A stretch of DNA of 20,813 nucleotides from Firmicutes bacterium CAG:534. Lineage in GTDB: Bacteria > Bacillota > Clostridia > Lachnospirales > Lachnospiraceae. The translations under genes and the position numbers were made by a program. Shown one piece after another: positions 1-8,512 of this stretch (position 1 is its first letter; every line of letters starts with the position of its first letter). The notes below the pieces were generated by a model. That model had not been told where the DNA came from. It did not search any database and saw nothing but the letters and a program-made list of their open reading frames with translations. The stretch spans positions 18,354 to 39,166 of the forward strand of contig FR894501.1 of assembly GCA_000436115.1 (NCBI GenBank). The letters are read 5' to 3'.

Positions 1-404
1 AGCGTGCCCAGGCAAAGGGCTTTATTGAGAAAATGGATAAAAAATATGACACCGTTATCGGCGAACGTGGCGTAGGCCTTTCCGGAGGCCAGAAGCAAAG
101 GATTACCATTGCAAGAGCCCTGGCCAAGAAAACGCCGGTGCTTGTTCTGGATGACTCCACCTCTGCCCTTGATATGGAAACAGAGCAGTCTATCCACGAG
201 ACCCTGCGCCACCTTCCCGATACCACGAAAATTATTATCGGACACAGGATCAGCGCCGTCTGCCATGCAGATGAGATCCTGATCCTGGAAAACGGCCGTA
301 TCGCAGAGCGGGGCGATCACAAGACCCTGCTTGCGAAAAAGGGCCTTTACTACAAAACCTATGTTGCCCAATATGGGCTGCCAAAGGAGGAATTCACAGC
401 ATGA
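1..404 (+). CDS. ABC exporter half-transporter, C-terminal part (degenerate ATPase subunit)
   Basis: This is the 3' end of an ATP-binding cassette exporter subunit; the membrane domain and Walker A lie left of the window. The frame is open to base 3, so the ATG at 33 is internal. Visible motifs are a canonical LSGGQ signature (about 78-92), a Walker B region VLVLDDSTSALD (DD at 149-154) and an H-loop GHR. The residue after the Walker B aspartate is Asp, not the catalytic Glu, so this subunit's own ATP site should hydrolyse poorly. The stop overlaps the ATG of the next gene (ATGA), so the two are translationally coupled. By family knowledge (BmrCD, LmrCD, TM287/288), such pairs form heterodimeric exporters of drugs, lipids or peptides; the substrate is not predictable. 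Confidence 0.93.
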   Translation, partial: RAQAKGFIEKMDKKYDTVIGERGVGLSGGQKQRITIARALAKKTPVLVLDDSTSALDMETEQSIHETLRHLPDTTKIIIGHRISAVCHADEILILENGRIAERGDHKTLLAKKGLYYKTYVAQYGLPKEEFTA

Positions 405-2173
405 GTTTTAATTCTTATAAAGAAGATGAACAGGTTTCGTCAGTCAGCAAATCTGCTACCCTGCTCCGCCTGTTCTCCTATCTTCTCGCCTACAAAAAGG
501 AGATCGTCCTGGTTTTACTCATTATGGCCTTTTGCGTTATGGTCTCCTTAATCAACCCTCTTCTTCTGGAAGAGGCTGTGGACACTTACATTGCCGTAGG
601 TGATATGGCCGGGCTGATCCGCCTGATCCTGTTTGCCCTGGTCTTAAATGTACTGATGGTGGGAGGGATCAAGCTCCGCATGTATATCATGGCCAAGGTC
701 TGCAACAGTATTTTAGTGACCATCCGCCAGGAGCTTTATACCCATATCCAGACACTGGATCTTCAATTTTTTGACAGCCGTCCCACCGGAAAGATCCTTG
801 CAAGGATCATTGGAGACATCAACTCTCTGAAGGATGTGCTGAACAATTTTGTCACCACCCTGATCCCGGATTTTACAACCGTAGTTGCGGTTGCCGTGAT
901 CATGTTTGTTAAAAATCCGGTTTTAGCTGCCGCTTCTCTTTGCAGCCTGCCGCTTATGATGGCCTGCATCTGGCTGATACAGGTATATTCCCATAAAAAA
1001 TGGCAGGATTTCAGGCGTAAATCCTCCAACCTGAACGCCTTTATCCATGAGGATATGTCCGGCATGCGGATCATCCAGAGCTTTGGCGCACAGGAGGAGA
1101 CCATTTCCACCTTTGATGAGCTTTTAGCAGAACACCGGGGATCCTTCGTAAGGGCTGTGCGCCTGAATGACGCCATGGGGTCGGCCATTGATTTTTCCTG
1201 GGGGATCGGCATTGCCGCCTTATACTTTGTGGGCGTCAGGATCCTGGGGGTCGGCACGGTATCTATCGGTACCTTTATCGCCTTTGGAAGCTACATCGGA
1301 ATGTTCTGGAACCCTATTATGAACCTGAGTAATTTCTATAACCAGATCATTACCAATATTGCTGCGGCAGAGCGTATCTTTGAAATTATGGACACAGAGC
1401 CTGCTATTACAGACGATACCAAGGTTACGGAAATCCCGCCCATCAAAGGCGCAGTTTCCTTTGAACATGTAAGTTTTTCTTATGATGGGATCACCAAGGT
1501 CTTAAATGACGTCAGCTTTTCCATAAAGCCGGGAGAAACCATTGCACTTGTAGGCCCCACCGGCGCCGGAAAAACCACCATTGTAAATCTGATCAGCCGG
1601 TTTTATGATATTCAGGAAGGGATCATAAGGATCGATGACTATGATGTAAAGACAGTGACCATAGAAAGCCTGCGGAGCCAGATGGGTATCATGACACAGG
1701 ATAATTTTCTGTTTACCGGAACCATAAGAGACAATATCCGCTACGGCAAGCTGGATGCGACCGAGGAGGAAATCATAGAAGCTGCAAAAGCCGTTCATGC
1801 CCATGACTTTATCTGTCAGCTTGAAAAGGGATATGACACCGTTCTGACCGAGCGTGGCGGCGGCCTGTCTGTAGGACAGAAACAGCTTCTTGCCTTTGCA
1901 AGAACCATGGTTTCAAAGCCCAACATCCTGATCCTGGATGAGGCCACCTCCAGCATTGATACTCACACAGAGCTTTTGGTGCAGGAAGGGATCGACGCCC
2001 TGTTAAAGGGCCGTACCTCCTTTGTGATTGCCCACAGGCTTTCCACGATCCAAAAGGCCGACCGGATCTTTGTGATCGATCACGGCGGTATCGTGGAACA
2101 AGGAACCGTAACGGAGCTTCTGGAAAAGAAGGGCGCATATTACAGACTTCACACTGCCCAGATGCTGCCATAA
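401..2173 (+). CDS. ABC exporter half-transporter, permease fused to ATPase (catalytic subunit)
   Basis: A complete 590-residue exporter subunit with an N-terminal six-helix membrane domain (about residues 25-330) and a C-terminal nucleotide-binding domain. Walker A GPTGAGKTT is at 385-393, Walker B ILILDEA has its D-E pair at 513-514, and the H-loop His is at 545. The signature at 489-493 reads LSVGQ instead of LSGGQ. This change pairs with the Walker B defect in the upstream partner: one composite site is degenerate on both sides, while the other (this Walker A/B plus the partner's LSGGQ) is canonical. AAAGGAGG at 383-390 is the ribosome binding site, and the ATG overlaps the previous stop. 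The protein acts in the cytoplasmic membrane. The family call is secure; the exported substrate is unknown. Confidence 0.95.
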   Translation: MSFNSYKEDEQVSSVSKSATLLRLFSYLLAYKKEIVLVLLIMAFCVMVSLINPLLLEEAVDTYIAVGDMAGLIRLILFALVLNVLMVGGIKLRMYIMAKVCNSILVTIRQELYTHIQTLDLQFFDSRPTGKILARIIGDINSLKDVLNNFVTTLIPDFTTVVAVAVIMFVKNPVLAAASLCSLPLMMACIWLIQVYSHKKWQDFRRKSSNLNAFIHEDMSGMRIIQSFGAQEETISTFDELLAEHRGSFVRAVRLNDAMGSAIDFSWGIGIAALYFVGVRILGVGTVSIGTFIAFGSYIGMFWNPIMNLSNFYNQIITNIAAAERIFEIMDTEPAITDDTKVTEIPPIKGAVSFEHVSFSYDGITKVLNDVSFSIKPGETIALVGPTGAGKTTIVNLISRFYDIQEGIIRIDDYDVKTVTIESLRSQMGIMTQDNFLFTGTIRDNIRYGKLDATEEEIIEAAKAVHAHDFICQLEKGYDTVLTERGGGLSVGQKQLLAFARTMVSKPNILILDEATSSIDTHTELLVQEGIDALLKGRTSFVIAHRLSTIQKADRIFVIDHGGIVEQGTVTELLEKKGAYYRLHTAQMLP

Positions 2174-2189
2174 AAAAGCTCCGCAGTCT

Positions 2190-2232
2190 AAAACGCCCCC
2201 AAAAGTCTTACTTTTGGGGACGCTTTATTTTA
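2190..2232. terminator. Bidirectional intrinsic terminator between convergent genes
   Basis: A stem from 2194-2205 and 2211-2222 (CCCCAAAAG against CTTTTGGGG, extended by CG/CG across one mismatch) closes a 5-base loop. It is followed by TTTATTTT on the + strand and TTTT on the - strand. It sits between the end of the ABC operon and the convergent TPR gene, so it can serve both. An outer, weaker pairing (AAAGCTC at about 2175-2182 with GAGCTTT at about 2245-2252) encloses it. Confidence 0.8.
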
Positions 2233-2255
2233 CTCTGACCGCAGAGCTTTCTTCT

Positions 2256-3587
2256 TTAATATTCCATTTCCCACTGGTGTTCTCCTCCCCAGTCTCCAAT
2301 CAGCTGGGAGGTCGTTCCTTCTTCGGTCTCCACTCTGGTCTCAAATCGATAATTCATCTGTGGAACAAAGTTTCCGCCAATCTTCACATTGCTGTAAAGA
2401 TACACAAATTCATAAATCGTATGAGGGAAATAAGTTCCATTCCGGGACGCCGGTTCATAGGAAATGCAGACCCTTGGCACTCCTGCATCCTGCTGCTTGG
2501 TTCCCCATATGTTGATCACTCCTGCTGTTTCAGGGCACTCCTCAAAATCAGCAAACCGGAAATGATAGGTTCCCTCCTCGCAGGTCAGGATCACTTTCTC
2601 CCTGCTCACAGGAATGTAGGTCTGTCCTTCCCAATACTCCATGGTTTCTTCTATAAAGTCTTCCCGCACCGCAAGGTAATCCTCCGACTGCATGAATTCC
2701 TTAATAGGAGCAAAATCCCCAGATTCAAAGATGGAAAATGCAGGGGCAAATAATTCCTGTGCCCAGAGCGCCTTTTCCACGCAGGCGTAAAGCGCTGTCA
2801 GCTCTTCACTTCCTCCTGCCCCCATTGCCCTTTGCAGAAAATTGCCATACTCCTGAAGATGGGAAACTTCAAGGGTAAAGGACGGCAGCTTCCAGGCTGC
2901 ATACTTGGCGATCTCCTTTCCCAAGGCCTCATTTGAGGTTTTTTCATAGACCCCGATCATTCTATCTAAGAGGCTGATATAACGCACAAAGCTGCAGCTT
3001 CCATCTTCCAGGATCTGCGTACAGTCAATGGAAATATCTCCGCTTAATATTCTCTCATAGCAGGCATCCAAAAGCCGGTAAACATCCTCTCCTTCGCTGT
3101 CCTGCTCCAGCGCCAGGATACATTTTTCAAGAGTTCCCAGGCTGCAGGTTCCATTGTTGATGTCGGAAACCGCATCATTCAGAAGGTATACGCAATACTC
3201 CTGCAAAAGGTTCCCGTCCTGTGTAGTTTCCCAGCCGCGATATAATACCTGTTCAGCAGCCTCCCGGTCCTCCTTTTCCAGATAAACACCTGCCATGGCC
3301 CGGTAAGCTTCCACAGAACCAGAGTCAATGGAAAGAGCCTGCTCACAGGATGCAATCGCATCCTCATAGGATTTCTCCTCCCGGTACTGATCCGCTGCCT
3401 TTAACTGTCTTGCCACCTTAATATCCGGCATCATCCGAATGGTAAGCACGGTTCCTGTGGCAATCACCGCAGCCGTCAGAACAATCAGCACAACTCTTTC
3501 TATGAAAACAACTTTTTTACGGTGTTTTCTTCTTCTGAGCCTGGCTGCATCATTTTCCTTTTTTCTTCGCATTTCCTTTTCTGTCAT
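2256..3587 (-). CDS. Membrane-anchored TPR-repeat protein, function unknown
   Basis: 443 residues. The N-terminus is very basic (residues 6-25), followed by one hydrophobic segment at about 26-50, giving a signal anchor with the bulk of the protein outside. Residues about 58-120 match TPR helices (spaced Y/A/A positions, and DAIASCEQAL after a KSYED turn). The remaining 300 residues are acidic, with no motif I recognise; the C-terminus is rich in aromatic residues and beta-like. The start overlaps the end of the upstream helicase gene by 38 bases, suggesting co-transcription and coupling. The ribosome binding site is weak (AAGGGTGA); Met6 is an alternative start. No function can be assigned beyond a surface scaffold of the protein-interaction type. 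Confidence 0.8.
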   Translation of the reverse strand: MTEKEMRRKKENDAARLRRRKHRKKVVFIERVVLIVLTAAVIATGTVLTIRMMPDIKVARQLKAADQYREEKSYEDAIASCEQALSIDSGSVEAYRAMAGVYLEKEDREAAEQVLYRGWETTQDGNLLQEYCVYLLNDAVSDINNGTCSLGTLEKCILALEQDSEGEDVYRLLDACYERILSGDISIDCTQILEDGSCSFVRYISLLDRMIGVYEKTSNEALGKEIAKYAAWKLPSFTLEVSHLQEYGNFLQRAMGAGGSEELTALYACVEKALWAQELFAPAFSIFESGDFAPIKEFMQSEDYLAVREDFIEETMEYWEGQTYIPVSREKVILTCEEGTYHFRFADFEECPETAGVINIWGTKQQDAGVPRVCISYEPASRNGTYFPHTIYEFVYLYSNVKIGGNFVPQMNYRFETRVETEEGTTSQLIGDWGGEHQWEMEY

Positions 3588-5181
3588 CTCGCTCTCTCAC
3601 CCTTGTACTTCTTTCCTCAAATCCTCTTTTTCCAAAGCTCTGTCTTCTGTCCTGTCTTTCTCTCCTGCTGTCTCTCTCCTGTCTTCCTTTGTCTCTTCCG
3701 CCCTCTCTTGTCTGTCTTTCTCCTCTTTCAGATCCGTACCTGCGTCTTTCATCTGGTCTGAAACGGAAGGAAGCTCTGGAATCTCTTCTTTGTCTGGCAG
3801 ATCTGCCTGCTCTTTCCCTGTCAAAGAACGGCTTTTCTTCCTTGATCTCCTCCGGTTCATCCCCTATGCTCATCTGCATCAGAGCCGCTGCAAGCTCCAG
3901 GATCTCAAAATTATTTTCAGCGGCAGTCTCCAGGATCCTTTCCTTGATGGATGTCAGATCCTTCTCCTCCATCACTCCCATGGCTGTGGCAAAAAGCTTT
4001 CCTGCCTTCACCCTGACAATATCCTTGGGCGCCGGAATTTTTCTTTCTTTGATGGTGGTATGGCAGATCCTTTCGATTTCTCTGATCTTAAAGATCTCCC
4101 GGCCGGTGATCAGCGTAAAGGATCTTCCGGCTCTGCCTGCCCGCCCCGTTCTTCCAATTCTGTGTACATAATATTCTACATCTTCCGGCACATCATAATT
4201 AAAGACAGCATCCACGCCGCTGACGTCGATTCCTCTGGCAGCCACATCCGTTGCAGATAAGATCGCACATCTGCCTCCCCTGAACAAATTCATAACGGTA
4301 TCTCTCTGATTTTGGGAAAGATCTCCATGAAGTCCCTCTGCCTCATAGCCTCTGTCCTTTAAAAGTCCTGTGATCTCATCCACCATTTTCTTGGTATTGC
4401 AAAAGATCAGACTTTTTGCAGGCTGATAATAATCGATCAAACGGCAAAGGGCTTCAAATTTATCCTTCCTTGCCACCCGGTAATAGGCCTGCTTAATGGC
4501 GGCAACCGTAATCTCCTTAGGTGTGACCTTTACATATACCGCATCCTTTTGGTAAGTTCCTGTAATGTCCAGAATAGCCTGTGGCATTGTGGCCGAAAAA
4601 AGAGCCATCTGCCTTTGCTCCGGCATATCTCTGAGCACGGTTTCAATATCCTCGCGAAAGCCCATGTTGAGCATCTCATCCGCTTCGTCAAGCACGATCA
4701 TCCTGATCTCATTTGTTTTTATGGTATGGCGTCTTAAATGATCCATCACTCTGCCCGGCGTACCTACAATGATCTGTACTCCCTGGGATAAAGCGCGGAT
4801 CTGTCTGCTGATGTCCTGTCCTCCGTAAATGGGCAGCACCTTTACCCCATGCAGATATCTGGTCAGCTTTCTGATCTCCTCTGCCGCCTGTATGGCAAGC
4901 TCCCTGGTAGGGCAGAGAATGATCCCCTGGGGTCTGCGCACCTCAGGGTCGATCCTCTGGATCATGGGAATGGCAAAAGCCGCCGTCTTTCCCGTACCGG
5001 TCTGGGCCTGGCCGATAATGTCCTTTCCTTCTAACAAAATAGGGATCGCCTGTTCCTGAATAGGCGTCATCACTTCAAATCCCATTTCCTTTGTTGCACG
5101 CAGGATCTCCTGCCTGATATTTGCATCCTGATATTTAAGACCCTGTTCTTCCCCGGTCGTTTCACTCCACTGCTGTTCCAT
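3550..5181 (-). CDS. DEAD-box ATP-dependent RNA helicase, CshA-like
   Basis: 543 residues from the ATG at 5181. The helicase core is complete: Q-motif region TPIQ (39-42), Walker A AQTGTGKT (59-66), PTRELA (91-96), TPGR (141-144), DEAD (165-168), SAT (196-198), ARGID (315-319) and HRIGRTGR (340-347). Residues about 365-445 resemble the CshA-type helical dimerisation region. The last 95 residues are an Arg/Asp/Glu/Gly-rich basic tail likely to bind RNA. There is no DbpA-type RNA-binding fold, so it resembles CshA of the degradosome and ribosome assembly more than DbpA. In-frame TTG at 5220 is an alternative start, but it has a poor ribosome binding site. The ATG at 5181 has only AAAGG about 14 bases upstream, so the start is uncertain. 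The end overlaps the TPR gene. Confidence 0.93.
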   Translation of the reverse strand: MEQQWSETTGEEQGLKYQDANIRQEILRATKEMGFEVMTPIQEQAIPILLEGKDIIGQAQTGTGKTAAFAIPMIQRIDPEVRRPQGIILCPTRELAIQAAEEIRKLTRYLHGVKVLPIYGGQDISRQIRALSQGVQIIVGTPGRVMDHLRRHTIKTNEIRMIVLDEADEMLNMGFREDIETVLRDMPEQRQMALFSATMPQAILDITGTYQKDAVYVKVTPKEITVAAIKQAYYRVARKDKFEALCRLIDYYQPAKSLIFCNTKKMVDEITGLLKDRGYEAEGLHGDLSQNQRDTVMNLFRGGRCAILSATDVAARGIDVSGVDAVFNYDVPEDVEYYVHRIGRTGRAGRAGRSFTLITGREIFKIREIERICHTTIKERKIPAPKDIVRVKAGKLFATAMGVMEEKDLTSIKERILETAAENNFEILELAAALMQMSIGDEPEEIKEEKPFFDRERAGRSARQRRDSRASFRFRPDERRRYGSERGERQTREGGRDKGRQERDSRRERQDRRQSFGKRGFEERSTRVRERDDRKGNAKKKGK

Positions 5182-5258
5182 AAATAATGCTATGATCCTT
5201 TCTTCCTCCAAACCATACAAACGCTATTTCCAGATGGTTTTTCTCACTATCACATAAG

Positions 5259-5294
5259 AAAAGACACCACTTCGTCTGAAAAGTGCTGTCTTTT
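5259..5294 (-). terminator. Intrinsic terminator of the glycosyltransferase gene
   Basis: AAAAGACAGCACTT (- strand) pairs with AAGTGGTGTCTTTT over 14 positions with one mismatch, around an 8-base loop at 5273-5280. A short U-tract follows on the - strand. It lies just after the glycosyltransferase stop at 5335 and before the helicase gene, which separates the two transcripts. The + strand side also has six T residues, but no gene reads that way. Confidence 0.7.
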
Positions 5295-5334
5295 TTACGA
5301 ACTTCTTTAGTATAAGCTATGCCTGGACGCCCTG

Positions 5335-6288
5335 TCAAGCATCTTCATGCAAAAACTCCTCTACGATAAAACGGGGGCGCGCCTTGGTCTCTAAGTATAT
5401 TTTTCCAATATATTCTCCCACAACTCCAAGAGAAAGCAGGATCAGTCCACCTATTCCCCAGACTGAAACCATCAGAGTGGTCCATCCTACAATGGTTTCC
5501 CCCATAAAATGGCGTACCAGACTGTAAATCAATATGATGATACTGATCAGAAAGATAAAAAATCCAAGACCCGTGATCAGTCTGATTGGCTTCGTGCTGA
5601 GGGAGGTAATTCCTTCTACGGCAAAGGACAGCATTTTCCCCAGAGGATATTTACTTTCTCCTGCAAATCTTTCCCCGCGCTCATAGTAGACCACGTCAGT
5701 TGTATAACCGATCATGGGAACAATTCCCCTCAGGAACAAATTCACCTCTCCAAATTGTGCGAGACCTTCCAGTGCCCGTCTGCTCATCAAACGATAGTCC
5801 GCATGATTGAACACCGTATTGGCTCCCATAGAGTTCATCAATTTATAAAAACCTTCTGCGGTTGCTTTCTTAAAAAAAGTATCTTTAGCCCTGCTGCTTC
5901 TCACTCCGTAGACAATATCCACGCCATTTAAATACTTTTCCACCATTTCATCTACAGCGTCAATATCATCCTGAAGATCTGCATCCATGGAAATCACCAT
6001 ATCTGCATGATCCTTTACGGTCATCAGGCCTGCCAGAAGGGCATTCTGGTGCCCTCTGTTTCTGCTTAAATTAATCCCGGAAAACATCGGATCCTGTTTA
6101 TGCAGCTCACTGATCAGTTCCCATGTCCTATCCTTAGAGCCGTCATTTACAAAAACGATCCGGCTTCCTTCATCAATCTTTCCTTTTGTAATCAGAGAAG
6201 TCACCTTCTCCTTCAGTCTTTTTGAGGTTTCCGGTAAAACCTCTTCCTCGTTATAGCATGGGATGACCAGATACAGCTTATTTTCCAT
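5335..6288 (-). CDS. Family 2 glycosyltransferase, membrane-bound (GtrB/dolichol-phosphate mannosyltransferase type)
   Basis: 317 residues. The N-terminal GT-A domain begins with LVIPCYNEEE and carries FVNDGSKDRT (46-55) and the metal-binding DAD at 102-104 followed by LQDD. Two transmembrane helices at about 237-260 and 266-292 end the protein, as in GtrB/YkoT enzymes. These move a sugar from a nucleotide donor to undecaprenyl phosphate on the inner face of the membrane, for later transfer to wall polymers or glycans. The sugar is not predictable. The ATG is preceded by GAGGAAG with good spacing. It is transcribed in the same direction as tpiA, with a possible hairpin between them, and I see no clear promoter of its own. 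No GtrA flippase lies next to it. Confidence 0.93.
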   Translation of the reverse strand: MENKLYLVIPCYNEEEVLPETSKRLKEKVTSLITKGKIDEGSRIVFVNDGSKDRTWELISELHKQDPMFSGINLSRNRGHQNALLAGLMTVKDHADMVISMDADLQDDIDAVDEMVEKYLNGVDIVYGVRSSRAKDTFFKKATAEGFYKLMNSMGANTVFNHADYRLMSRRALEGLAQFGEVNLFLRGIVPMIGYTTDVVYYERGERFAGESKYPLGKMLSFAVEGITSLSTKPIRLITGLGFFIFLISIIILIYSLVRHFMGETIVGWTTLMVSVWGIGGLILLSLGVVGEYIGKIYLETKARPRFIVEEFLHEDA

Positions 6289-6323
6289 TTACACTTCCTC
6301 ATTCCTGAACAACTTGTTGCAAA

Positions 6324-6363
6324 GGGCTATTCAATTAGTGATTACCACCAAAATGAACAGCCC
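6324..6363 (-). terminator. Probable terminator after tpiA
   Basis: On the - strand GGGCTGTTCA pairs with TGAATAGCCC (one G-U) around an inner stem TTGGTG/CACTAA; the pair is followed only by TTTGC. A second small hairpin (CGGCA-GCA-TGCCG, about 6375-6390) stands before it. The short U-tract makes this a weak or leaky terminator, so read-through into the glycosyltransferase gene is possible. Confidence 0.5.
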
Positions 6364-6405
6364 TCTGCTATTTTACGGCATGCTGCCGCCTTTTTCATTT
6401 AAAAC

Positions 6406-7155
6406 CTATTTGTAGTTAACGATCTTGCCGAAATCTGCTTTCAGGGAAGCGCCGCCTACTAAACCACCGTCAATGTCAGGCTGTGCAAAAAGCTCTGCAG
6501 CATTTCCTGCATTAACAGATCCGCCGTACTGAATACGAACAGCTTCTGCTGTAGCAGCATCATACATTTCCTTTACGCACTCACGGATACCCTTGCAAAC
6601 TTCTTCTGCCTGCTCTGTTGTAGCAGTCTTACCGGTTCCGATTGCCCAGATAGGCTCATAAGCGATTACCATGCTCTTAACCTGATCTGCTGTAATACCA
6701 GCAAGGTCAGATTTGATCTGAAGTCTGATCCAGTCCATAGTAACACCCATTTCTCTCTGCTCAAGTGTTTCACCACAGCAGAGAATAGGAGTAAGGCCAG
6801 CTTCAAAAGCCTTCTTTACCTTTTTATTTAAGAGGCAGTCGCACTCCTTGAAGTAATCACGTCTTTCGGAATGTCCGATGATGACATACTTTACGCCTGC
6901 ATCTACCAGCATAGCTGCGGAGATTTCTCCTGTGTAAGCGCCCTTCTCCTCAAAGTACATATTTTCAGCACCAACTGCAACATTGGTTCCCTTTACAGCC
7001 TCTACAACAGGTACGATGTCGATAGCCGGTACGCAGTAAACAACATCTACCTCATCAGACTTTACAAGATCCTTTAACTCTGCACACAGAGCAACTGCCT
7101 GGCTGGGAGTCATGTTCATCTTCCAGTTTCCGGCTACGATTTTCTTTCTTGCCAT
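6406..7155 (-). CDS. tpiA: Triose-phosphate isomerase
   Basis: 249 residues, the usual length. It interconverts glyceraldehyde 3-phosphate and dihydroxyacetone phosphate in glycolysis, in the cytoplasm, as a dimeric TIM barrel. Active-site residues are all present: N10 and K12 in AGNWKMN, H95 in IIGHSERR, E167 in AYEPIWAIGTGK (the flexible lid follows), and the phosphate-binding GGSV and GG near the C-terminus. GAGGAGA precedes the ATG by a good distance. It starts 28 bases after the pgk stop, so pgk and tpiA form one operon. Confidence 0.98.
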   Translation of the reverse strand: MARKKIVAGNWKMNMTPSQAVALCAELKDLVKSDEVDVVYCVPAIDIVPVVEAVKGTNVAVGAENMYFEEKGAYTGEISAAMLVDAGVKYVIIGHSERRDYFKECDCLLNKKVKKAFEAGLTPILCCGETLEQREMGVTMDWIRLQIKSDLAGITADQVKSMVIAYEPIWAIGTGKTATTEQAEEVCKGIRECVKEMYDAATAEAVRIQYGGSVNAGNAAELFAQPDIDGGLVGGASLKADFGKIVNYK

Positions 7156-7183
7156 TTTAATTTCTCCTCTTTATTTCAAATTC

Positions 7184-8407
7184 TTATTTGTCATCTGCTG
7201 CTGCAACACCGGGAAGTACCTTGCCCTCAAGGAACTCAAGGGATGCGCCGCCGCCTGTTGAAATATGGCTCATCTTATCAGCAAAGCCAAGCTGGTTTAC
7301 TGCTGCTGCACTGTCGCCGCCGCCGATGATCGTTGTTGCATCGGTTTCTGCAAGTGCCTTTGCTACAGCAATGGTTCCCTTTGCAAGAGTAGGGTTCTCA
7401 AATACGCCCATAGGTCCGTTCCATACAACAGTCTTTGCAGACTTAACAGCATCTGCATAAAGGGCTGCTGTCTTGGTTCCGATATCAAGGCCTTCCATAT
7501 CAGCAGGGATCTTGTCAGCATCTACAACAGATACTTCGATTTCTGCATCAATGGGATCCGGGAAGGATGCTGCAATGGTGGTATCTACAGGAAGAAGGAG
7601 CTTCTTTCCAAGCTTCTCTGCCTTTTCCATCATTTCCTTGCAGTAATCAAGCTTCTCATCATCTACAAGGGACTTACCGATTTCATATCCCTTTGCCTTT
7701 AAGAAGGTGAATGCCATACCACCGCCGATGATCAGGGTGTCGCACTTCTCAAGAAGGTTATTGATTACGTTCAGCTTATCAGCTACCTTTGCTCCTCCAA
7801 GGATTGCAACGAAAGGTCTTACAGGGTTTTCTACTGCATTTCCAAGGAAATTGATTTCCTTCTGCATCAGATAACCTACTGCGCAGTTGCCGCCCTTTGC
7901 ACGGATAAATTCTGTTACGCCGGCAACGGAAGCATGTGCTCTGTGGGAAGAACCAAATGCATCACATACATAATCATCTGCAAGGTCAGCTAACTCCTTG
8001 GAGAAAGCCTCTCCATTCTTGGTCTCCTCAGCGCCGCGGAAACGGGTATTCTGAAGCAGAACAACATCGCCTTCCTTCATAGCCTCTACAGCCTTTGTAG
8101 CTGCTTCGCCGGTTACATTGTAATCAGATACGAAAACAACTTCCTTGCCCAGCTTCTCGGAAAGTCTCTTTGCAACAGGTGCAAGGGATTCTCCCTCGTT
8201 AGGGCCGTTCTTTACTTTACCAAGATGGGAGCAAAGGATCACCTTGCCGCCATCTGCAAGAAGCTTATTGATCGTAGGCAGTGCTGCCACGATACGGGTT
8301 TCGTCTGTGATCTCGCCATTCTTAAGAGGAACATTGAAGTCACATCTTACAAGAACGCGCTTACCCTTTACGTTGATATCATCAACTGATTTTTTGTTTA
8401 ATCCCAT
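7184..8407 (-). CDS. pgk: Phosphoglycerate kinase
   Basis: 407 residues from the ATG at 8407. It transfers phosphate from 1,3-bisphosphoglycerate to ADP, the first ATP-forming step of glycolysis. Motifs include RCDFNVPL near the N-terminus, SSHRAHAS, GGAKVADKL, GGGMAFTFLKA, NGPMGVFE and the ATP-binding GGGDSAAAV. I chose 8407 because the GGAGGA at 8415-8420 is placed eight bases upstream of it. The in-frame ATG at 8422 overlaps that ribosome binding site and would add five residues. It follows gap, with a strong terminator between them and no obvious promoter of its own. Confidence 0.98.
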   Translation of the reverse strand: MGLNKKSVDDINVKGKRVLVRCDFNVPLKNGEITDETRIVAALPTINKLLADGGKVILCSHLGKVKNGPNEGESLAPVAKRLSEKLGKEVVFVSDYNVTGEAATKAVEAMKEGDVVLLQNTRFRGAEETKNGEAFSKELADLADDYVCDAFGSSHRAHASVAGVTEFIRAKGGNCAVGYLMQKEINFLGNAVENPVRPFVAILGGAKVADKLNVINNLLEKCDTLIIGGGMAFTFLKAKGYEIGKSLVDDEKLDYCKEMMEKAEKLGKKLLLPVDTTIAASFPDPIDAEIEVSVVDADKIPADMEGLDIGTKTAALYADAVKSAKTVVWNGPMGVFENPTLAKGTIAVAKALAETDATTIIGGGDSAAAVNQLGFADKMSHISTGGGASLEFLEGKVLPGVAAADDK

Positions 8408-8454
8408 GATTAAATCCTCCATAAATGATTTTAGGATATCTTTTCCTATAGCTT

Positions 8455-8484
8455 AAAAAGGATCCGGTCCATAAGACCGGACCC
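8455..8484 (-). terminator. Strong intrinsic terminator between gap and pgk
   Basis: On the - strand GGGTCCGGTC pairs with GACCGGATCC (10 bp with one G-U) and is followed directly by TTTTT. It ends gap transcripts after the stop at 8513. Because I cannot find a good pgk promoter in the 50 bases that remain, partial read-through probably sets a lower level for pgk-tpiA than for gap. Confidence 0.85.
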
Positions 8485-8512
8485 TTATGATAGGTCTTCT
8501 TTCAGAAACTGA

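Noticed and set aside
3439..4260. Long open frame on the + strand opposite the helicase tail (273 codons)
   Set aside because: It is a Ser/Leu/Phe-rich shadow of the Arg/Glu-rich helicase tail and has no initiation signal.
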